16,531 bases of DNA from Willaertia magna (GCA_902984215.1 CADWAF010005001.1:1-16531); one strand, 5' to 3'; shown: positions 1-8,280, counted from the first letter of the stretch. The notes: generated by a model from the letters alone, not told the origin. A program made the numbers and translations.

Positions 1-6
1 TCCATT

Positions 7-10
7 AAAA
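7..10 (-). terminator. RNA polymerase III terminator of the first tRNA-Asn
   Basis: On the minus strand a TTTT run lies six bases beyond the discriminator base of the tRNA. Four T residues are the minimal Pol III stop, so this is probably where the transcript ends. The assignment rests only on the run and its position. Confidence 0.5.
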
Positions 11-16
11 TACAAA

Positions 17-89
17 CTCCTCCAAGTTGGCTCGAACCACTGACCTGCGGATTAACAGCCTGACGCTCTACCGACTGAGCTATGGAGGA
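17..89 (-). tRNA. tRNA-Asn (GUU), structurally weakened copy
   Basis: The minus strand folds as a 73-nt tRNA with a perfect 7-bp acceptor (TCCTCCA/TGGAGGA), a 4-bp D stem, anticodon GTT in loop CTGTTAA, and a TTCGAGC T loop. There is no intron and CCA is not encoded. The A box TAGCTCAGTCGG is intact. Compared with the copy at 16068-16140 it differs at three positions, all in helices: 39 (G-C becomes G.U), 41 (A-U becomes an A/C clash) and 62 (G-C becomes a G/A clash). The last change also alters the final base of the B box. Both copies share a T27/C43 mismatch. This could be a decaying or poorly transcribed copy, or a product repaired by modification or editing. It diverges from the ORC3 gene, whose start lies 142 nt away. 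Confidence 0.88.
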
Positions 90-134
90 TCTGATTTGTA
101 AATAAAATACCTAACGCAAATTAATATATGAAAA

Positions 135-200
135 ATGGCGCCATGATGGATTTTTTTTTAGCGCTTTTGTTTTTTTCAATCCATAAAAAATTGGCGCCAT
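135..200. promoter_or_regulatory. Inverted pair of GGCGCC elements upstream of ORC3, E2F-like
   Basis: ATGGCGCCAT occupies 135-144 and TTGGCGCCAT 191-200. Each is flanked on the inner side by ATGGATT (146-152) or its complement AATCCAT (178-184), so the segment forms an interrupted dyad. AGCGCTTTT lies between them at 160-168. GC-rich hexamers stand out strongly in this AT-rich gap. E2F/DP factors are known to bind TTTSSCGC-type sites and to control origin recognition complex genes in animals and plants. The resemblance and the position are seen; binding is inferred. The element also lies 5' of the divergent tRNA gene. Confidence 0.5.
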
Positions 201-231
201 TTCACGCTGTTAAATAATTATTCTTATCAAA

Positions 232-3200
232 ATGGTTCAAAAAAGAACAAGAAGAAAAAAGAAAGAAGGAGTAATCTCAGAAGAAGATGAATTAACTATC
301 ATCACTAACCATGGTACTTCGGAACAACAACAATCTAACAAAAACAACAACTATCCCACTAACTTTTCAATCATTGAATCAGTAAGAAGGAAAAATTTAG
401 ACAAGGCTCAACAACTTTTACGTCAACACGCAAATAATTTATTAGCAATAACAACAAAAGATGATTTAGAACAATCTTTTATTAATTATATTATTGAATG
501 TACAAAGGAATGGCGTGACAGTTTTAAACATTGTGATATGATTAACATTCCATTAGCTATTTTAAAAACAACACAAAGTAAGTGTCACTCTTTATTAAAT
601 TATTAAATTTATAATTTATTTATTATTACAAAATTATTAATTAATATCATTACAAAATTTATAATAAATATCAAATAATAATAATTAGGTAAATTATCTG
701 AACCATTCTTTATTAAAGAAAAATTTATTGACAATGATGAATATGAAGAAGAAGAAGAAGAACCTGATTTTGGTTTCAATACAAAAGCAATAGATAAATA
801 TCTTAAAAGCTTAACAGAAAAGAAAAAACCAACAAATATTACTGCAATAATTATTAAAAATAATATAAAATTTACTTCTTTTAAATCTTTATTACAATTT
901 ATAATGAGTAGATATTCATCACAACAACAAGAAAAATCATCTAGATATAATGAGTTTAATGATTTTATTAATTTCTATAAAGAGAAATTAGATGATGGTA
1001 ATCCATTTATAGTTGTATTTGAGAATGCACATGATATTGCAACTGATGTTTTATCTCAATGGTTGGAAAGTTGTGCTTCTTATTATTATGAATGTCCTAT
1101 AATTAATGTGTTGAGAGTGGATGAAAAGGGGAAGAATGTATTTGATGGGATTTATTCTTCTTGTGTAAGTGTTTTTAATTTTGTTATTTATTTATTTTGG
1201 TTAATTATTTGTGTACTTTATTTAATTTGGTTGTAAATTATTGTAAACAAATTTAGATTTATAGATATTCATTTAAATTCTTTTCTAGTCAAGTACATAA
1301 TAGACCACTATTTATTAAATTAATTAATGGTGTAAGTTTTATTTTTAACATTTTAATTATTTATTTTATTTATTGATTAATTTATTTAATTAGTTATTCA
1401 TTTCAAGAAATGACGATATATTTATAAGACCTAGTTTTGACATATTGAACTTCTTAATTGAAGGTTTCAATAATTCATTATCTGTAGATAGAATTACTAA
1501 TCATTTAAATGTAAGTATTTTTAATTAATTATTTAATAATTAAATATTTTTTGTATATTTTTTGATATAAAGTATTTATATTTTAGACATTATTATGATA
1601 ATACTCTAGCTATTGTATCTAATCTTTTCTTTAGGGCAAAAAATCAAGAAGAGATAAACAAAGTATTAAATCATCCTGAAATTATTTCTTTATTTTCAAC
1701 AGTGACATCTGTGACCAGTGTATTGTAAGTTTTAAAATTTAACAAATATTTTTTATTAACAATTTAATTTAACAATTATATTAAATAATTTATAACAATT
1801 TAATTAAACTTAATAGTGGTTCTTCTCCAACAGTAGAAAATATTTTATCTTGTTTAGAACATTTTCAATCATTCTTTTCTTTACATCCACTAATTATTGA
1901 TTTAATTGAAATTGCAATAAGATGTTTAGTTTATAAAGAAAATGATGTTAGAAATAAAATAAATAGACAAGAAGAAAATGATTTAATTTTAGAATTAAGA
2001 GTTAAAATTCATTATGCATTAATGGGTATAAAGAAATTTAATCATCAACCATGGTTTAGACAAATTACTAATGGTTTAATGTAAGTATAATTTATTTTAT
2101 ATTTATTTTGTAATTTATAACTTTATTATAAAATTTTACAACAAAAAATATATAGATCTGGTGTATCTTTAGAAAATATAATTGAATTTTTAATTTGTTG
2201 GAATTTAAAGATTGAAGAATATAATAATTTAGTACAAAAAACATTATATATTGAACAATTAAATGAAATTAATAATATTTTAAAAGAATTAAATATAAGT
2301 ATTGGAATAGAAAGACAAGATCCACCTTCTAATGAAAGAGTATTCTCTTCTGATAGTGCTATACCAATACCATCATCGTCACCAATTATGGAAGAGGTGG
2401 TTACAACAACGGTTGACGATATTTGTGAAAACAGTAATAATGAAATTAATGATACTGAAATAGTGACAACAAATAATAATGAAGCTAACGAAGTGATGAC
2501 AGCAAATAGTGAAGGTAGTAATTTAAAAGAAGAACATGAAGAAGAAGATGAATTGAAAGATGATGATGAGATGATGAATGATATAGAAGTTAAAGAAGAA
2601 TTAATAACTAATTCAATGAAATTAATTAAGGACAAGAAAGAAAATGATGATTTATCATTAATGAATGAACAAACACCAATAGATTCTACTTCTTCTTCCA
2701 TTAACATTATTAAGGAAGAAGAACAACAAAATGTTATAGGAAAAGAAGAAGAAGAAGAAGAAAATTTAATTAAGAAAAGGCGTAGACAAAAGAGAGTTAA
2801 ACAACAAGAACCACCTTCTATCACAAAACAATTAATTTCTAATAATGACTCTACTACAATAATGAAGATAAAAGAAGAAGAAGAACAAGTCAGTAATCAA
2901 ATCATTCCTAAACCAAAAAAAGATATTTGTATTTGTGGTTCTTCTACAACTAAATATGATTCAGTAACTTGTGACATTTGTCAACATGAATTCCACAAAT
3001 CATGTGTTGGTGTTAAACGTACTTTTCCAACATATAGATGTGATAGTTGTAGAGCTATTATGCCAACAGATAATAATAGTTATTGTCATTGTAGAAGAAC
3101 ACATAATGATTATGAACAAATGATTGAATGTGAAGATTGTAATCAATGGTATCATGAACAATGTATTGGTATTAATATTAAAGATTACAATGATGGTGAA

Positions 3201-4310
3201 AAACATTTTTATTGTCAATATTGTAATATAATTAAATATGGCATTCAATTTTTACAACCAAACCCAAAGAAAAGATCATTAACTAACAACAATAATAATA
3301 AACGCTCTACTACTACTACTAGTACCGTTAAGAACAATACAAATAATAAGAATAATAAGAATACCAACAAGAATACTAATAAGAATAATAAGTTGACAAC
3401 TACTACTAATAATAAGAGAAATAATAAGAATGAAAGTGAAGATAATAACAAAACAACAACACCATTGATATCATATTGTATTTGTCATAAAACAGTTACC
3501 GGTAATATGATTTGTTGTGAAAAGTGTAACAAATGGTTTCACTATGGATGCGTTGGATTAACAAAACAACACGTTAGTGAAATTGATAAATATTACTGTA
3601 CAGAATGTATAGATAATTATCAATTAGAAATTACTTATTATAAACAACAACAACAAAATAAGAACAATAAAAAGACAAGTAATAATAAGAACAATAATAA
3701 CAATACAAATTTAATTAAAAAGATGCCAACCTTTACAATAATACAACAACAAAAAGATAATAATAACAATGAAATGAAAGAATTAAATAATTTACCACAA
3801 CGCATTAAAAACTTAATATCTTCACTATTCACTTCACATGACTATCTTTATCAAACTAAATTTATACTATCAACAACAACTAATAACAATATCAATAATG
3901 AAAATAGAGATATCTCTTCATGGATTGAAAAGGTAGTTTTACATGAAATTTTCTTTTTAAAACCAAAAGAAAATGAATTATTAGAAAATTATTTACATCC
4001 ATTACAACAAAAAGAATCTTATGAATATAATATTGCTTTTTATCAACCAAATTTATTTATGTGTAAAGAATTACATGAAAAATATCCTATACCTGATATC
4101 TATTTAGCAAAACAATCATTAGAATCATGTAAGATGAATAGTAGATATGAAATTGAATATATTGAATGGTTAGAAAGGTTTGCTGCTTTACGTAAAGATA
4201 AAATTGAAAATGAAAATATTCAAATTAGATTTAATTTACAAGTGAGAGCTTTATTGTTGAGAGGAATGATTGAATTGTCAAAAGAAGGTTTAATAAAAAG
4301 AGTAATTTAG
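232..4310 (+). CDS. ORC3: Origin recognition complex subunit 3 with three internal PHD fingers
   Basis: Splicing 232-577, 689-1164, 1257-1331, 1394-1510, 1573-1724, 1817-2080 and 2156-4310 gives one open frame of 1194 residues, against about 700 for usual ORC3. The N-terminal ATPase-like region includes VVFENAHDIATDVL (about 224-237) and FRHYYDNTLAIV (exon 5), which match the ORC3 pattern seen in human as LEHFYSQPLSVL. The C terminus (about 1026-1194) has PDIYLAKQSLESC, EYIEWLERFAAL and a final helix, matching the ORC3 winged helix (human PDICIAYKLHLECSR, VDWSEAFATVV). Between them lie an acidic linker and PHD fingers at about 735-775, 787-833 and 918-961, each with a full C4HC3 ligand set. 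ORC3 is a core subunit of the nuclear complex that marks replication origins. The exon 2/3 junction is the least certain: the frame requires acceptor 1256, although a pyrimidine-rich CTAG ends at 1288. Exon 5 uses AAAG at 1572 because only that acceptor restores the conserved helix. Confidence 0.87.
2388..3800 (+). other. PHD-finger cassette inserted in ORC3 (residues about 555-1025)
   Basis: This part of exon 7 has no counterpart in ordinary ORC3. It starts with about 180 residues rich in Glu and Asp, then a basic patch KKRRRQKR. PHD1 has the spacing C-X-C-X11-C-X2-C-X4-H-X2-C-X11-C-X2-C. PHD2 (YCHC ... MIECEDCNQWYHEQCIG ... CQYC) and PHD3 (YCICH ... MICCEKCNKWFHYGCVG ... CTEC) both carry Met before the central cysteine pair and Trp at the usual aromatic-cage position. 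These features are typical of PHD fingers that read H3K4me3. An Asn/Thr/Lys-rich spacer separates PHD2 from PHD3. The ligands are visible; histone binding is inferred from the family. Confidence 0.85.
3283..3440 (+). repeat. AAT/AAC/AAG-rich low-complexity tract coding Asn/Lys/Thr
   Basis: Short imperfect triplet repeats (AATAATAAG, ACTACTACT and similar) run through the spacer between PHD2 and PHD3. They stay in frame and give an Asn/Lys/Thr-rich disordered linker. This is trinucleotide slippage DNA inside an exon rather than a separate element. Confidence 0.7.
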
Positions 4311-4750
4311 TTTAAATGTTTTTTTTACAATATATATTGTCAATTTATACAACAGCCTTTTACAAAAATTTATTTATTCAAAACGGTTGCAAAGCATTGC
4401 AGTGCTTGGACTACTATATTTGCGCTTTATAATCAAAACGCTATGGATGGACACTTATTAATAAAGATAGATAAAGGAGACCCCTTTCATAAAATAGTTG
4501 TTTTAAAAATCTTTAAAATTAATTGTTATTAATATACAAGTTATTTTTTTATTTAAAAAAAGGAATTTACATTTTTTTGTTATTATTATCCAACCCTAGT
4601 AATTACAACTAGTTGACTAATAAAGTTTACAATTTGATTTTTAAGAAAATTAAAGTTACCCAACAAGTAATTATAAATAACAATAATACCTGCTGCTGCT
4701 ACAGGGAACATAAATATTACCTTTAAAGTAACCTCAGTAATAAGAGAGAT
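4311..4750. other. Intergenic gap between convergent genes
   Basis: This gap separates the end of ORC3 from the end of the minus-strand gene at 4751. It is AT-rich, contains the small minus-strand ORF listed separately (4586-4711), and has a near-perfect 16-nt palindrome AAGCATTGCAGTGCTT at 4392-4407, shortly after the ORC3 stop. No RNA gene or repeat family was recognised. Confidence 0.5.
4586..4711 (-). CDS. Possible small membrane protein, 41 aa
   Basis: From ATG at 4711 the minus strand reads 41 codons to TAA. The product begins MFPVAAAGIIVIYNYLLG, one plausible transmembrane helix with almost no charge, followed by a moderately hydrophobic tail. The same frame is open upstream to the stop codon of the 4751-5317 gene, so a longer spliced form is conceivable. 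It is too short for a family call and could be chance. Small mitochondrial or ER membrane subunits have this general look, but no specific homology is claimed. Confidence 0.25.
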   Translation of the reverse strand: MFPVAAAGIIVIYNYLLGNFNFLKNQIVNFISQLVVITRVG

Positions 4751-5317
4751 TTAATTTAATAATTCTCTAATAGAAATACTTGTTCTTTGCGGTTTTCCAA
4801 TATTGTTGTGCACACCCATCACTAATGGGACAACTATAGTTGGCTGTGGCTGTTGACAATAAGCATTATTATTGGCATTCATCATCATTGAGGAAGATGA
4901 ATTGGAGGAAGTTGGTGAAGAAAGGTTTGAGGATTGTGATGAGGAATCGCCAACTATAGCAACCGTTGTAGTTGTTGTTGGATCAAAAACAGCAGCTGTT
5001 GTAGTTGCCAATTTATTTCTTCTTCTTCTAGTTGATCTTTTTTGATGATTTTTGACAGAATGATTGTTATTATTAATAAATCCTTCTTCATTGTTGTTAT
5101 TAGATTGATGTTGATGTTGACCAACTTTCCAATGGAATATTGGTGCGTCATTTGCTTTATTACTAAATGAACGACAATTATATTGAGAAGATTGTTGAAA
5201 GAAAACTTGAACAAAATTAAAATCTGTTTTTCTTGTTGTTTTTCTTTTTAATTTATTATTGTTATTACTCTTTGGTGTAGTTGCAGTAGTTACTTGTTGT
5301 GTTAATTGACTTTTCAT
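4751..5317 (-). CDS. Uncharacterised basic, low-complexity protein (188 aa)
   Basis: A single open frame of 188 residues starts at ATG 5317. No domain is recognised. It has a Lys/Arg-rich N-terminal part (KLKRKTTRKT, about 22-31), an Asn/Gln-rich middle, a strongly basic RSTRRRRNKL patch (about 94-103) that would serve as a nuclear localisation signal, a Thr/Ser-rich stretch (about 104-147) and a more ordered C terminus PQRTSISIRELLN. The composition suggests an intrinsically disordered nuclear or nucleic-acid-binding protein. The short hydrophobic C-terminal motif may be a docking peptide. It lies convergent to ORC3 and 721 nt upstream in transcription order from the 3' end of the PH gene. 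It may be a spliced fragment, but no clear splice pair was found. Confidence 0.6.
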   Translation of the reverse strand: MKSQLTQQVTTATTPKSNNNNKLKRKTTRKTDFNFVQVFFQQSSQYNCRSFSNKANDAPIFHWKVGQHQHQSNNNNEEGFINNNNHSVKNHQKRSTRRRRNKLATTTAAVFDPTTTTTVAIVGDSSSQSSNLSSPTSSNSSSSMMMNANNNAYCQQPQPTIVVPLVMGVHNNIGKPQRTSISIRELLN

Positions 5318-6038
5318 TCTTTTGTTGACTATAATGTGTTTTATTATTGTTAACTTGTTGTTTAAGAAGTTGATGTGTTGATCGTTAGTAAATGTAATTT
5401 TGTAAAGGTTTCAGTTTTAAAAACAATAATTAGAAGTAGGTCGTCCTCTTTTTAAAAGATTTGTTATTGTTATTATTATATGAAACTAATGAATGGAATG
5501 ACGAATAATAATAAAAGTTTGTGTGTTTTTCTTTTCAAATAATGAAACTGCGTTTATCTTTATAGAATTTATATACGTTTCTAACGACACCTAAATTGTC
5601 TTATTCCTTTAATGGAAAAATAAAGTAAAAATACAAGTTTTAGATTTATTGTTGTTTTATCTGAGCCTTAATATTTATTGGTTATAATTATTCGACGATT
5701 TATTCATGGTATTTGGGAATCTGACTGTTTTGTACTCTTTATCTCTTTCCACATTGAAAGCTTACTCTTTTTATACTATAGATGCATGTACTAATTTGAA
5801 ACTGTCTAAAAATTTAAAACGTTTCCTTGTTTTTATTTCTACTCTTTAAGGGTCAACCTAAATGGTGATTATTTCCTTTAAAGACTTCTTTTGCTTTAAT
5901 TTTCTAACTATCAAGTTTTTTAATGTGTAAAGTTTCTAAACTATTTCAATTTTTTAAATCATTACTTAAAACGTACTTTTTGTAAAGATTTGATCTTTTT
6001 TTTGGTTTTTGTAAAGTTTTTTGATTTTTTATTTAATC
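5318..6038. other. 721-nt intergenic gap with no gene seen
   Basis: This gap lies between two minus-strand genes and should contain the promoter of the 188-aa gene and the 3' end of the PH gene. It is AT-rich with scattered stops in all frames. The short motif TTTGTAAAG or TGTAAAG recurs (near 5400, 5927, 5981 and 6010). No conserved coding block, RNA gene or long repeat was recognised. Confidence 0.5.
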
Positions 6039-7775
6039 TCAATGTTTTTTGTGAGCTAGTAATTTTCCAAAAAGACTTTTTCGTTTCTCTTTCTTTACTT
6101 GTTCTGCTTGTTCTTCACTATTTGGTACATTTAGTTGTATTCCCAAATTATTTTGTTGTTGATGGAGGGCAGCTGACAAGGAAGAAATACCATCATTACT
6201 ACAAAGAGAAGCATTAGAAGAAGATGGTGCTAATAAACCAGTATTAACACCTCCACTATTATTATTATTATTGTTATTCGTACCTGATCGCTTAAAGAAT
6301 TCAGCCAAGTTAGTACTTAAACGTTTCGTAAGGCTTGCCGTTTGTTTCTTCTTTATACTTTCATCACTTCTTCTCTTTAATGGAGAAAGTGGAGGATTAA
6401 CATAACCATTTCCTCCCTCGGAACCAGTATCTTCTTCATCATGTTTTCTAATTAAATCTTGTAATTGTGAAATATCATTAATATCTTTAAGTTCATCTTC
6501 ACTACCTTGATGATGTTGTATATTTAAACCTAAATTATTATTATGATTAACTGCAGCAGAAGTAGATAAATTTGTATGGGAATGTGTTGGTTCATTTACA
6601 ATATTAATAACATTCGCAGCATCTTCTAAAGTACCTTTACCCTTTGTTGTTGGTATAACCAAATCTTCACCATTACCACTTTCCGAAACTGCAAGAGTAC
6701 CTTGAAAGTATGTAGATAACCTCTTTAAAGGATTACTCTTCTTCTGCTCTTCACCTTCATTATTTGTATTCTCTAAAGTATTATTATTGCCATTTAAAAA
6801 CTCTAAAGTTGTTTGTGGAGGAGAAGGAATAGAAAATCGGAAAGGAGGTAAATCATCTCCAAACATTTCCGATTTAAAGTTAGATAAAAATTCTTCTTCA
6901 GCTGAAGGTTTAGTTTCTTGGTATTGAGTAGCTAAGAATACTGCTCTTTCAACTATTGGATACCATTCTTTACCCTTAAATTTAAGTTTATGTACTTTAC
7001 GCATAGCATTCTTATCAGAAGGCTCAGAAGAACTGTTAGTATTTGGTGCTGAATGATGAGAATGATTCGAAGTAGTATTGTTATTATTATGAGGAGAGTC
7101 TTCTATAGTATCTTCATTCTCATTATCTCCCCTAGGAGTATTTCCATTACTACTACAATTACTTAAAAGATTAGGTTCTTCATCATTATTTTCATTATTT
7201 ACAGGATTATATTCCAATTCAAACTCTTGATAATCAGAATCTTGATTTAACTTTATCAATTTACAATACTTTAAAGGTAACTTGTACAAATAACTAGGCT
7301 TGTTTGATGATGAACTTCCATTATTACTGTTATTACCATTATTATTATGAACATTATTATTCTCAAAATGATTTAAAGAATTAGCACTTCCACTTGTTGT
7401 TGATATCTTATTATTATTGATATCTTCGGAAAAGGAATCAGTTGCATGTTGAAAATCCGCCAGCGATTTGTAAATTCTTAAACAATGATTTTTTATAACA
7501 AAAAAACGTTTTTGGTACATGTAGGGCCACCTGCTTTGTTTACGGTAGCCAAAACCTTCACGATAGGGAACTCCAATAAGAAGGCTTGAAGTATTGTTGT
7601 TATTGTTGTTATTATTTAAATTGTTGTTATTGTTATTTTCATTATTTAGGGTAGAAGAACTAGAGAGAAGAGAATTATTGTTGTTATTATTGGAATAATC
7701 CTTTTTTAAAGCTAAAATGTTGAGAGAATGTCGTTTATTTGCTTGTTGTTGTTTAGTTGTAGGACTTTTGCTCAT
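6039..7775 (-). CDS. PH-domain protein with Asn-rich insertions (578 aa)
   Basis: One uninterrupted frame from ATG 7775. After an Asn-rich leader, residues about 72-104 form the start of a PH domain (REGFGYRKQ ... RWPYMYQKRFFVIKNHCLRIYKS), with the usual basic beta1-beta2 region for phosphoinositides. The domain continues at about 160-190 (YLYKLPLKYCKLIKL ... FELEYN) and closes at about 259-285 with HKLKFKGKEWYPIVERAVFLA, which includes the conserved Trp of the C-terminal helix. Two low-complexity loops (about 108-158 and 190-258) split the fold. The rest is disordered and carries repeated basophilic kinase-type sites: KRLST at 351 and 484, LKRRS at about 466, KRKS at about 564. A role in membrane signalling or scaffolding is inferred. 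The lack of introns contrasts with ORC3. It shares a divergent promoter with the bL21m gene. Confidence 0.78.
   Translation of the reverse strand: MSKSPTTKQQQANKRHSLNILALKKDYSNNNNNNSLLSSSSTLNNENNNNNNLNNNNNNNNTSSLLIGVPYREGFGYRKQSRWPYMYQKRFFVIKNHCLRIYKSLADFQHATDSFSEDINNNKISTTSGSANSLNHFENNNVHNNNGNNSNNGSSSSNKPSYLYKLPLKYCKLIKLNQDSDYQEFELEYNPVNNENNDEEPNLLSNCSSNGNTPRGDNENEDTIEDSPHNNNNTTSNHSHHSAPNTNSSSEPSDKNAMRKVHKLKFKGKEWYPIVERAVFLATQYQETKPSAEEEFLSNFKSEMFGDDLPPFRFSIPSPPQTTLEFLNGNNNTLENTNNEGEEQKKSNPLKRLSTYFQGTLAVSESGNGEDLVIPTTKGKGTLEDAANVINIVNEPTHSHTNLSTSAAVNHNNNLGLNIQHHQGSEDELKDINDISQLQDLIRKHDEEDTGSEGGNGYVNPPLSPLKRRSDESIKKKQTASLTKRLSTNLAEFFKRSGTNNNNNNNSGGVNTGLLAPSSSNASLCSNDGISSLSAALHQQQNNLGIQLNVPNSEEQAEQVKKEKRKSLFGKLLAHKKH
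7560..7700 (-). repeat. GTT/ATT triplet tract coding poly-Asn
   Basis: Imperfect GTT/ATT triplets on the plus strand (AAC/AAT on the coding strand) encode the Asn runs at residues about 28-62 of the PH protein. It is an in-frame slippage tract with no other function seen. Confidence 0.7.
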
Positions 7776-8280
7776 TATTTAAATTAATTTTTTTTTCTGG
7801 AGCTTTTGGTTTGATGACTGTTGACGTTTACAGTTTTTTTGGTTATGCACGGCCATTCTAGGAGTAAATAATTAGCCTCTATTAACCAATTGATTTGGAA
7901 GATTGTCACCTTTTTATTTCGAAAGAGGCAAGATGCGAAAGCAAAAAGCAAAACGAAGAATTGATTGTCTGTAAATGGTTTTGAATTTACTATTGAACTT
8001 GGTTTCTAGTTGAAATTCTTTGAATACCTTTGTGTTTTTGCCATTAACAAAAATTTAAGGTAGCTAGCAATTTAAAAAAGTTTTTCAGAGTCAGCAAATG
8101 GAAAGGTGAGTTGATAGAGGAGGATTTCTGAGAAAAAACTCGATAGACCTACAGGCAGCTGCTTACTAAGCAAAAAACCTAAGGTTGCAAAGGTATAGCT
8201 CGGTCGCACCGGGAAGTGCCAGAGACGCGATAGTTTTGTGTGAAATAGTTTTTATTTAAATTTTTTTTTGTTAAAAAAAA
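7776..8280. promoter_or_regulatory. Divergent promoter region, PH gene / bL21m gene
   Basis: This 505-nt gap must hold both promoters and 5' leaders. Its right part (about 8130-8240) is clearly richer in G and C than its surroundings and includes an inverted repeat CTCGGT-CGC-ACCGGG at 8199-8213. A GGTGAGT at 8105-8111 could be the donor of a 5' UTR intron for the bL21m gene, with TTACTAAG at 8163-8170 as a possible branch site. This is only a possibility. No coding region was seen. Confidence 0.45.

Noticed and set aside
904..1236. A separate 110-residue gene
   Set aside because: It is the middle of ORC3 exon 2. The frame continues upstream to 689, and its last residues are intron 2 sequence beyond the GTAAGT donor at 1165.
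2126..2824. A 232-residue minus-strand gene opposite ORC3
   Set aside because: Its Ser/Leu/Ile-rich product is the antisense reading of acidic and Asn-rich codons in a well supported exon; no domain is seen.
3245..3832. Leu/Val-rich minus-strand ORFs that look like membrane proteins
   Set aside because: They are antisense shadows of AAT/AAC/AAG triplet repeats in the PHD linker.
2388..4310. A stand-alone 640-residue PHD-finger gene starting at ATG 2388
   Set aside because: The same frame is open upstream to a good acceptor at 2155, the split Ile codon joins it to exon 6, and its last 170 residues match the ORC3 winged helix. The ATG at 2388 is internal.
4392..4407. 16-nt near-palindrome as a transcription terminator
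   Set aside because: Hairpin terminators are not expected for Pol II genes. It was kept only as a note in the gap.
8190..8235. A tRNA-like stretch with a TAGCTCGGTCG core
   Set aside because: It resembles a D arm, but no anticodon or T arm pairs follow and no acceptor stem can be drawn.
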